Shown here: piece by piece, positions 1-6,227 of the stretch | How positions within the stretch are numbered: the first letter of the stretch is position 1 | How the letters are laid out: every line of letters starts with the position of its first letter | Assembly: GCA_024695315.1 (NCBI GenBank) | Contig: JAILIJ010000295.1 | Span: 1-6,270, forward strand | Reading direction: 5' to 3' | Length of the DNA: 6,270 nt | Origin: Bacteroidaceae bacterium | GTDB lineage: Bacteria > Bacteroidota > Bacteroidia > Bacteroidales > Bacteroidaceae | Made by a program: the position numbers and the translations under genes | The notes under the pieces: generated by a model | The model's input: the letters and a program-made list of their open reading frames with translations, nothing else | Told to the model about the DNA's origin: nothing | The model's database searches: none

Positions 1-33
1 AAGTCCTTGTATGATTCCGGACTAGATAGTTCC

Positions 34-630
34 TCAACCGTTTGTGTCAGTATTTGTGTGGTTACATTGTTCATAACAATCTCGACATAAAGGTTCGTAT
101 TCGTTCATCTCTCCAAGCATTACCTGCCTATCTCCTTCTACGATTCTATGGCTTACGTATGCTAAAGAACCGCATTTTACACATATTGCATGTACCTTAA
201 CTACGTCATCTGCTATGGCAAGTAGGTTAGGCATAGGTCCGAAAGGCTTACCTGTGAAATCCATATCCAGTCCAGCAACAATTACTCTAACTCCTTTTCT
301 TGCCAATTCATTACATACATCTACTATTCCGTCGTCAAAGAATTGTGCCTCATCTATTCCGACCACATCTGTATCGCTTCCGAGTAATAATATACTTGCA
401 GAGTTTTCCACAGGTGTTGATTGGATAGAATTGCCCTCATGAGTGACTACATCTTCCTCTGAGTATCTGGTGTCTAACGCCGGTTTGAAGATTTCCACTT
501 TTTGATGGGCGAATTTCGCTCGTTTAAGTCTTCTTATCAGTTCTTCTGTTTTACCGGAGAACATTGACCCACATATAACTTCAACTCGTCCACGTGGTAC
601 CATCTCTCCATTCTTATATGATAAAGTCAC
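34..630 (-). CDS. tdk: Thymidine kinase (type II, zinc-binding)
   Basis: Phosphorylates thymidine to dTMP with ATP in the cytosolic pyrimidine salvage pathway. Visible in the 198-residue product: a P-loop GSMFSGKT (residues 21-28); a Walker-B-like segment DVVGIDEAQFF with the expected catalytic Glu at 94; the FTGKPFGPMP segment (125-134) near the lasso loop; and four zinc-ligand cysteines as C150/C153 and C182/C185. EYEPLC (177-182) is the usual nucleoside-binding stretch. Length fits the family (about 190-200 residues). The longest frame opens with GTG at 630-628. An in-frame TAA lies nine codons upstream, with no ATG between. An ATG at 603-601 (residue 10) would give 189 residues and keep every motif, so the exact start is open. 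It ends in TGA and is divergent from purD. No clear terminator is visible after it before the window edge. Confidence 0.96.
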   Translation of the reverse strand: MTLSYKNGEMVPRGRVEVICGSMFSGKTEELIRRLKRAKFAHQKVEIFKPALDTRYSEEDVVTHEGNSIQSTPVENSASILLLGSDTDVVGIDEAQFFDDGIVDVCNELARKGVRVIVAGLDMDFTGKPFGPMPNLLAIADDVVKVHAICVKCGSLAYVSHRIVEGDRQVMLGEMNEYEPLCRDCYEQCNHTNTDTNG

Positions 631-728
631 AATATGATTTGCTTTGTTATCAGATTAATATTATATAGTTATGGATTTTTTCTCAGCCATTTTATTGTTT
701 CTATTATGGCAATATTGAAAAATCATTG

Positions 729-736
729 CAAAGATA
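729..736 (-). promoter_or_regulatory. Candidate -7 promoter element for tdk
   Basis: Read on the minus strand this is TATCTTTG, an exact match to the Bacteroidota -7 consensus TAnnTTTG. It would start transcription roughly 90 nt upstream of the tdk GTG. No good TTTG -33 element is seen at the expected distance (about 756-760). The match is seen; the function is inferred, because this motif also arises by chance in AT-rich DNA. Confidence 0.45.
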
Positions 737-779
737 TGAAAAATGAAATGATGAATAATGTAAAATGAAGAATTTATTT

Positions 780-787
780 TACTTTTG
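780..787 (+). promoter_or_regulatory. Candidate -7 promoter element for purD
   Basis: TACTTTTG matches the Bacteroidota -7 consensus TAnnTTTG exactly. Transcription would begin near 793-795, leaving a leader of about 20 nt before the ATG at 816. This favours 816 over the in-frame ATG at 765, which would lie upstream of the transcript start. A -33 TTTG is not evident at about 756-759. Confidence 0.5.
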
Positions 788-815
788 CATCAAAATTAGT
801 AAAATACTTATAGAT

Positions 816-2108
816 ATGAAATTACTTTTGCTTGGAAGTGGCGGCCGTGAGCATGCCTTAGCTTGGAAAATTGCACAAAGTCCAAAGGTTGATAAACTTT
901 TCATTGCTCCAGGAAATGCTGGAACTCGTGAAGTAGGAGAAAATGTCAACTTGAAGGCTGATGATTTTGAAGGTATAAAGAAGTTTGTACTTGATAATGC
1001 AGTTGACATGGTAGTTGTTGGACCTGAAGACCCATTAGTTAAGGGAGTATATGATTTCTTTAAAAATGACTCAGCAGTTGCTAATATTCCTGTTATCGGT
1101 CCTTCTAAGCAGGGAGCAGTTTTGGAAGGTTCAAAGGATTTTGCTAAAAATTTCATGATCCGTCATAATATACCTACTGCAGCTTATCGCTCATTCAATG
1201 GAACTAATATTGAGGAAGGTCTTAAGTTCCTCGAGACTCTTAAGGCACCATACGTCTTGAAGGCTGACGGCCTTTGCGCTGGTAAGGGCGTTCTTATTGT
1301 TCCTACACTTGAGGAAGCAAAGAAGGAATTTAAGGATATGCTTGGCGGAATGTTTGGCAATGCAAGCGCAACAGTTGTAATTGAAGAATTCCTAAGCGGT
1401 ATAGAGTGTTCTGTTTTTGTTCTTACTGATGGCAAGAACTACAAGATTCTTCCTGAGGCCAAGGATTACAAGCGTATAGGTGAGGGTGATACTGGACTAA
1501 ATACAGGTGGTATGGGTTCTGTTTCTCCAGTACCATTTGCCGATGCTGAATGGATGAAAAAAGTTGAAGAGCGTATTATCCGCCCAACTGTAGAAGGTCT
1601 TGCAGCTGACGGAATAGACTATAAGGGATTTATTTTCTTCGGTCTTATTAAAGTCGATAAGGATTATAGTTGTGCAAAGGCAGGCGACCCAATGGTTATT
1701 GAATATAATGTTCGTATGGGTGACCCAGAGACCGAATCTGTTCTGCTTCGTTTGAAGTCTGATATTGTTGATCTTTTTGATGGGGTTGCTGAAGGTAATC
1801 TCGATAAGAAAACTATCGAATTTGATCCTCGTAATGTTGTTTGTGTTATGATGGTTAGTGGTGGCTATCCACAAGCTTATGATAAGGGATACGAAATTAC
1901 CGGTATTGAGAATGTTGAGGGCTCTGTTGTGTTCCATGCAGGAACAGCAGTTAAGGATGGTAAGGTTGTTACTGCTGGTGGCCGTGTCATAGCTGTCAGC
2001 TCTTATGGTTCGTCAAAGGATGAGGCTCTTACTAAGTCATTTACAGAGGCAGCAAAGATTCAGTTTGAGAAGAAATATTTCCGTCGTGATATTGGAAAGG
2101 ACTTGTAA
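816..2108 (+). CDS. purD: Phosphoribosylamine--glycine ligase (GARS)
   Basis: Second step of de novo purine synthesis: joins 5-phosphoribosylamine and glycine using ATP to make GAR, in the cytosol. The 430-residue product has the family order: N-terminal GSGGREHAL (7-15); VVGPEDPL (67-74); an ATP-grasp core with YVLKADGLCAGKGV (146-159, K149 the likely ATP contact); NTGGMGS (229-235); and EYNVRMGDPETE (296-307), where E296 and N298 should bind metal. It ends in YFRRDIG (421-427). Start chosen at 816 because the protein then begins MKLLLLGSGG, as in the family. The frame extends to an ATG at 765, but that adds 17 residues unlike the family and overlaps the candidate promoter. No strong ribosome site, normal for Bacteroidota. 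Odd point: about seven extra residues around 280-293 compared with E. coli PurD, at a surface-type turn. Ends in TAA, followed by a strong terminator. Confidence 0.97.
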   Translation: MKLLLLGSGGREHALAWKIAQSPKVDKLFIAPGNAGTREVGENVNLKADDFEGIKKFVLDNAVDMVVVGPEDPLVKGVYDFFKNDSAVANIPVIGPSKQGAVLEGSKDFAKNFMIRHNIPTAAYRSFNGTNIEEGLKFLETLKAPYVLKADGLCAGKGVLIVPTLEEAKKEFKDMLGGMFGNASATVVIEEFLSGIECSVFVLTDGKNYKILPEAKDYKRIGEGDTGLNTGGMGSVSPVPFADAEWMKKVEERIIRPTVEGLAADGIDYKGFIFFGLIKVDKDYSCAKAGDPMVIEYNVRMGDPETESVLLRLKSDIVDLFDGVAEGNLDKKTIEFDPRNVVCVMMVSGGYPQAYDKGYEITGIENVEGSVVFHAGTAVKDGKVVTAGGRVIAVSSYGSSKDEALTKSFTEAAKIQFEKKYFRRDIGKDL

Positions 2109-2137
2109 TCTGTTGATACAGATTCTTTTGAATTAGT

Positions 2138-2197
2138 AAAACACTACTTTACATCCAATTGCTTTATGCTTTTGATAGTGTAAAGTAGTGTTTTTTT
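2138..2197 (+). terminator. Intrinsic terminator after purD
   Basis: A perfect 16-bp inverted repeat (2138-2153 pairing with 2179-2194) encloses a 25-nt loop, and the right arm runs into seven Ts (2191-2197). It begins 30 bp after the purD stop. The left arm starts with four As, so the minus-strand transcript from convergent menC would also end its stem in four Us. It may serve both genes, but the T-run is clearly better for the plus strand. Confidence 0.88.
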
Positions 2198-2255
2198 ATA
2201 TTTTACAAAGCATATTAATGAAGTCTTTCATAAAAAAATATATATATGCCATGTA

Positions 2256-3254
2256 TTACTTTTTTGCGTTTACCCACATCTCGTCCCCAATCAAGTGGAG
2301 CGGATATCCATCGATGTTGTTAGAATATATTTGTCCTGTACCCAATCCTTGTGGAAGAGGGCGGTAATTGCTGCCGTATTTTTGTTTCAGGCGGTCGATA
2401 TGTTGTGCCACCCAATGAGCAATGGCATTGAGTCCTACGTTGCTTTCAAGTGCAGAAGTTGCCCACCAGGGGATATTCATACTTTCGGCTACGCTTATCC
2501 AGTCATCACATCCCCTTAGACCGCCGTGGAGTGAAGGTTTTAGGATTATGTATTGTGGATGTATGAAACTAAGCAACTCTTTTCGGTAATTATGAGTACC
2601 GCATGCAACAAGTCCCTGAGCATTAGGAATCAGCTCTTCGTCAAGAGCTATTGGAAGAGGAGTATTACGGCAAAGTTTTGCCATTTCTTCCCATTGTCCG
2701 GCTCGTATAGGTTGTTCTATGCTGTGTAAATCCAGTTGTGCCAGTGTGTCAAGTTTTTTGAGTGCGTCATCGCCAGGTTTAAAGGCTCCATTGGCGTCAA
2801 CGCGTAGCTCAATTGTATCTTTTGGAAATCTGCTTCGTATCATTTTTAGCAGCCTGACTTCATCGTCGAAATTTATTGCTCCTATCTTTAGTTTTACACA
2901 TCTAAATCCTTTTGCAAGTTTTTCTTCGATACGTTGTTTCATCGTGTCGTAGTCGCCCATCCAGATAAGTCCGTTTATTTGAATGCCTGTTTCTTCTCGC
3001 GAAAACGAAGTATCGCTTAAAACCATGGATCCTTCCTCGTAGTGCCACAAGGCAGTTTCCTGTGCGAAGAGCATTGCCGAGGCTGTATCTGGTGATAGGT
3101 CGGGCAGTGGAGCGTATTCGCCTATTCCTACGTGTGTAGGGTCGTTATCGTCGATGTATTTCAGAAATTGAACAGGATGCTCTGTGTAGGTACCGCGTGA
3201 GGTTCCAGCACGGAATTTGAAATGTAACGTGTATGGTTCTAAGACGTATTGCAT
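2256..3254 (-). CDS. menC: o-Succinylbenzoate synthase (enolase superfamily)
   Basis: Dehydrates SHCHC to o-succinylbenzoate in menaquinone (vitamin K2) synthesis, in the cytosol. The 332-residue product has an N-terminal capping domain (about 1-95) with the GTSRG loop (17-21), then a TIM-barrel domain. Superfamily catalytic residues are all present: KLK (121-123, K123 the likely acid/base); metal ligands D153 in RVDANGAF, E180 in SIEQP and D205 in ALDEE; and the opposing lysine K239 in ILKPS. INGLIWMG (93-100), SALESNVGLNA (267-277) and PQGLGTG (301-307) are typical of the Bacteroidota MenC branch. An Ala/Glu epimerase or other muconate-lactonizing relative is the main alternative, but these segments favour MenC. 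Starts with ATG at 3254-3252, with no Shine-Dalgarno, and ends in TAA. It is not next to any other men gene in this window, which is unusual for a pathway often clustered. Confidence 0.92.
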   Translation of the reverse strand: MQYVLEPYTLHFKFRAGTSRGTYTEHPVQFLKYIDDNDPTHVGIGEYAPLPDLSPDTASAMLFAQETALWHYEEGSMVLSDTSFSREETGIQINGLIWMGDYDTMKQRIEEKLAKGFRCVKLKIGAINFDDEVRLLKMIRSRFPKDTIELRVDANGAFKPGDDALKKLDTLAQLDLHSIEQPIRAGQWEEMAKLCRNTPLPIALDEELIPNAQGLVACGTHNYRKELLSFIHPQYIILKPSLHGGLRGCDDWISVAESMNIPWWATSALESNVGLNAIAHWVAQHIDRLKQKYGSNYRPLPQGLGTGQIYSNNIDGYPLHLIGDEMWVNAKK

Positions 3255-3374
3255 ATTTTTATAGTTTTGAATCTGGTGTATTCAAACCAAATAATACTAA
3301 AAGTAGAGAGTTTTTATCGTTTTATTCTTTGAAGAAATAATAAAGAATTTTGAGTTGAATTTTATATGAAAAAT

Positions 3375-3382
3375 TATATTTG
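3375..3382 (+). promoter_or_regulatory. Candidate plus-strand -7 promoter element
   Basis: TATATTTG matches TAnnTTTG exactly. A TTTG at 3349-3352 lies 22 bp upstream, close to the 19-21 bp usual for the -33 element. A transcript would begin near 3388-3390, just ahead of the hairpin at 3396 and the ATG at 3401. It points away from menC and toward the spacer. Confidence 0.35.
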
Positions 3383-3395
3383 CATTTGTTGTATA

Positions 3396-3417
3396 TCAAG
3401 ATGTGTTATCATCTTGA
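3396..3417 (+). other. Small hairpin, 8-bp stem and 6-nt loop
   Basis: TCAAGATG pairs perfectly with CATCTTGA around the loop TGTTAT. It would sit at the very 5' end of a transcript from the -7 box at 3375, and covers the ATG of the candidate small ORF. A protective 5' structure or translation control is possible, but is inference only. Confidence 0.4.
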
Positions 3418-3499
3418 CGTAATTCTTTACCCCACCTCCTTCGACAACGGTTCGTATTACCTTCGTAATTCCTTCGAAAAAGAATTTAATTTTCTGTGA
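3401..3499 (+). CDS. Candidate small protein, 32 residues (unrecognised)
   Basis: An ATG-to-TGA frame of 32 codons with a mixed composition resembling real protein rather than AT-rich noise; residues 11-25 read PTSFDNGSYYLRNSF. It starts about 12 nt after the start predicted from the -7 box at 3375. Its start lies in a hairpin and its middle overlaps the 11-bp tandem repeats, which change frame from unit to unit; that argues against selection on the peptide. No ribosome site is visible. It could be a real small gene, a fragment of a lost gene, or chance. I do not recognise it. Confidence 0.2.
   Translation: MCYHLDVILYPTSFDNGSYYLRNSFEKEFNFL
3438..3481. repeat. Four tandem degenerate 11-bp repeats (CCTTCG-type)
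   Basis: Four consecutive 11-bp units begin at 3438, 3449, 3460 and 3471. Each has TTCG at the same offset (3440, 3451, 3462, 3473). Three units start CCTTCG and one GGTTCG, followed by five variable, mostly A/T bases. Eleven base pairs is about one helical turn, so the motifs would lie on one face of the DNA, but the period is not a multiple of three. Confidence 0.6.
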
Positions 3500-3506
3500 T
3501 GATATG

Positions 3507-3520
3507 AGTCAATTTTGACT
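3507..3520. other. Small inverted repeat
   Basis: AGTCA pairs with TGACT around ATTT (six pairs if the loop closes to two bases). It lies just after the candidate small ORF and is not followed by a T-run, so it is not a convincing terminator. Confidence 0.3.
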
Positions 3521-3555
3521 AACTTAAAATTTCTGCTTATCCCAGTGAAGATCTT

Positions 3556-3569
3556 ACTTCCTCTGAAGT
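3556..3569. other. Small inverted repeat
   Basis: ACTTC pairs with GAAGT around CTCT. It directly follows a self-complementary AAGATCTT (3548-3555). There is no adjacent T-run. Part of the structured stretch 3396-3569; function unknown. Confidence 0.25.
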
Positions 3570-3689
3570 CGTCAGATGAATATGCGAATATATAAAATTA
3601 TGCTTCGTTTTGCAAATTTTTATTGGTTGAGAACTGAAAATTTATGAAAGTTTAACTCTTATAGAGTCTAACACAAAAAAATGCCATTA

Positions 3690-3701
3690 TTTTGTACAAA
3701 A
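3690..3701. other. 12-bp perfect palindrome
   Basis: TTTTGTACAAAA is fully self-complementary. Read on the minus strand, bases 3704-3697 also spell TATTTTTG, a match to the Bacteroidota -7 element that would direct transcription toward menC with a leader of about 430 nt. Either an operator-like site or chance in AT-rich DNA. Confidence 0.25.
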
Positions 3702-3950
3702 ATAGCGTTATGTATAATGAGGTAAATTTAGTAAATAATTTTGTTGTTTTTTGTTTTTTTTATATTCAAAAAGTGATATAAGTTATGAAACATTTCTCCC
3801 CAATTTCACCCACATTGCATTATTAACTTAAAGGGTACTAAAGTATCTTGTCTCTTATATTGCGTTCGAAAATGTGTTTCTCTTATAAATAAATTGGATA
3901 TTTTTTTTGTATAATTGGTTCTCATGTTTCACATTTTCATAGTCGTAAGG

Positions 3951-6143
3951 ATGATAGTGCACAAGAAATGCAAGATAGTATTTTACGTAATGGTATAAGT
4001 TCTCATGAATATTTGGATTTATTGGAAAAGCATTGTTGTTATTGATACTAAGAAAAATCCTTTGGAGATGGTGTCTGTGGTATTGAAGGATAGTTGTGAT
4101 TCTCTCGTTGGATTCGTAAGAACAGATCAGAAAGGCAAGTTCACCATCTATATGGATGCAGAAAAGACAGGATTCAAACTGTCATTCTCTTTTGTTGGAT
4201 ACGAAACAAAGGATATAAAACTCGATGAATTCAAAAATAATGCTTCTATCGTGATGAATGAAGCTAACTTTGTGTTGAATGAAGTTAAGGTTACATCAAA
4301 GCGTATAGAGCAAAAGAGTGATACTTTAATTTATTCTGTAGCTGGATTCAAACAAGCACAAGACCGTAGTATTGCAGACGTCATATCTAAGATGCCTGGT
4401 CTGGAGGCGAAGAATGATGGAAGCATCGAGTATCAAGGGAAGAAAATTAATAAGTTTTACATAGAAGGCATGGACCTGCTTGGTAGCAAGTATTCGCAGG
4501 CAAGTGAGAATCTTTCGGCTAATAAGGTCAAGTCCGTGCAGGTGCTGGAGAATCATCAACCTGTGAAGATGCTTCGTAATATGCAGTTTTCTGATCGAGC
4601 GACCTTAAATTTCGTGCTCAACGATGATGCAAAGAATGTATGGACTGGGATTATTGAAATTGGTTCGGGTACAACGTTACAAGAGGACTACCGATGGAAT
4701 CGTGAGGCGCGTCTTGTTGCTATGTTATTCGGACGTCATTGACAGAGCATTTCTATGTATAAGACCAATAACGTGGATAAAGACATATCTGGTGAAGTAA
4801 ATAACCTCGTTGACATGGAGTCAAATTGGTATGAGGCAAATAGTCCACTGGATGGTGTTGGTCTAAATAATGTAGAGGCGGACGATGAACGTGTTGTAGA
4901 TAATAATTCACACCTTGCTGCAACAAATTGACTTTACAAGCCTAATGAAGATTGGAGATTACAGATAAGTAGATTGCTGGATAAATGAACGGAAAATAGC
5001 GATGAAACCACTATTTATTCGGATATTCTTAATGGTATAAGCATTTCGGAGTATACGGATGTGGATAAACGTAATAGTAGGTTTCAGAGAGGTTAGAGAG
5101 TGGAATGCAGATGCCTGCAAAGGGGTATAAAAGTACGTACAAGGAGATACGTCCATATCTGACACCAGCCATATCTTACATGAATCCAACGGTAAAAATA
5201 AATGCTGCAGTTCGTATGAGCATGTTGAATCAATATTTAGGAAAAGAGAATAAAGGATTTGCTGTTGCGGAACCATCTATCTTTTTTGGTTATGTACCTT
5301 CTGCCTATGTAGAGATTACTTCTAGATATCTTTATAGCCGTAATTCCATCGGGGCTTTTCAATATGATTGATGTGCCTCTTTACACCAGTTATATATATC
5401 GAAATATTGATACTGGAAAATTGGAAGATACGAAGTATCATTTTGGGAAATTATCGTTTGCATATAAGAATGTTATGAATGGCTTATTTGTGAATATAAG
5501 TGCCGTAAACAATATAGTCAAAGATAATGTAATTTACCGAAGTACTTTAGATAATGGAATATACACAAGGCGCGCAACCGATAAACGTGCTACAACGACG
5601 ACATACGGAATCCCTGGACGTATTAGTAAATCGATAGGTTGGGCGAAGACATCCATAACGTTAAGTGGAAGTCAGTCATGGAAAAATTATAATATGTTTG
5701 TGACAAACGATTTGTGTGATTGCCAGCTACAGAGTTATTCGGTCGGTTTTACCGTTAGTTTACGACCTATTCGTTCCCTTTCCATCGAAGAAAAGTAGAA
5801 CATGTATTCAAATAAGCAGGTTAATCAATCGATAGAGAGTGTGTCGACTAAACGTGAATACTGGTTTACCCATGAACTTGCCACATATTTTCTGTTTGGA
5901 AAATGGCAGATAAAGTGGAAGAATGAGTATTATCATACTACAATGGTAGGTGCATCAAATAATTTCTTTTCGGATTTATCGGTAAGTTACAGGACAAAAG
6001 AGGATGAATGGGCTTTGGAACTGAATAATATGTTTGGCAATAGTACATACTCACATCATTTTATAAGTAACAATTACCAATTATTTTCTACCATCAAACT
6101 GCGTCAGCGTGAAGTTATGGTGAAGTATTCATGGACGTTTTAA
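3951..6143 (+). pseudogene. Broken TonB-receptor-like outer-membrane protein
   Basis: Remains of a Bacteroidota outer-membrane protein with a carboxypeptidase-regulatory-like domain (about 4032-4260), a TonB-plug-like domain (about 4278-4580, with ISKMPGLEAKNDGSIEYQGK) and a beta-barrel ending in a C-terminal aromatic segment (VKYSWTF). I place the original start at the ATG at 3951, because the frame then reads a basic n-region (HKKCK) and a hydrophobic stretch like a signal peptide before IDTKKNPLEM. Lesions: TAA at 3996; TGA at 4740, 4929 and 4986; TAG at 5094 with a frame change by 5105; a one-base slip near 5363 (the frame stops at 5369 while the right one resumes at 5364); and TAG at 5796. 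The total of about 731 codons is short for this family (roughly 850-950), and the early barrel appears missing around 5090-5105. The longest open piece, from ATG 4005, has 245 residues and no export signal. An intact copy would be a porin or transporter; the substrate cannot be told. No function is expected now. Confidence 0.88.
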
Positions 6144-6227
6144 GTGCTTGTAAAATTCCCATTTTAACGTATATAAATTGATATAAAACGATAGTGGTTG
6201 TTGGCCTATTTTAATGTTTTTGTAGAG

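Larger units (their letters stand above)
3255..3950. other. Long intergenic region without a clear gene
   Basis: About 700 bp between menC and the broken receptor gene with no long open frame on either strand. It contains a plus-strand -7 box (3375-3382), a hairpin (3396-3417), a candidate 32-codon ORF (3401-3499), four 11-bp repeats (3438-3481), two small hairpins (3507-3520, 3556-3569), a 12-bp palindrome (3690-3701) and T-rich tracts near 3740-3762 and 3900-3909. No menC promoter with a perfect TAnnTTTG lies within 50 bp of its start. Some of this may be eroded remains of lost genes. Confidence 0.7.

Noticed and set aside
215..442. Plus-strand open frame opposite tdk
   Set aside because: Shadow of tdk on the opposite strand; low-complexity Ser/Thr/Leu-rich translation with no motif.
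765..815. N-terminal extension of purD from the ATG at 765
   Set aside because: The 17 extra residues do not resemble PurD, which should begin MKLLLLGSGG, and the stretch contains the candidate -7 promoter element at 780-787.
1497..1937. 146-codon minus-strand frame inside purD
   Set aside because: Antisense shadow of a clearly conserved gene; Asn/Ile/Thr-rich translation with no recognisable domain.
3255..3300. TTGAAT and TATAAA sequence upstream of menC read as a sigma70-type promoter
   Set aside because: The -10-like box would abut the ATG, leaving the start codon at or before the transcript start, and Bacteroidota do not normally use this consensus.
3785..3826. 13-codon ORF beginning MKHFSP
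   Set aside because: Too short, no promoter or ribosome site, no recognised similarity.
3893..4043. A 49-codon open frame with a protein-like tail (DSAQEMQDSILRNGISSHEY)
   Set aside because: It lies one frame off from the receptor signal-peptide reading, has no good start or known similarity, and overlaps the broken gene; most likely a shadow frame.
4740..4988. Reassignment of TGA to tryptophan, since three early stops in the receptor are TGA and one (4929) fits a Trp position
   Set aside because: The same gene also has TAA and TAG stops and two frame changes, and tdk ends at TGA at the expected family length. Ordinary gene decay explains it better.
3988..5041. 12-bp direct repeat TAATGGTATAAG at 3988-3999 and 5030-5041 as possible recombination ends
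   Set aside because: About one such 12-mer pair is expected by chance in a window of this size, and the copies do not flank a sensible unit.
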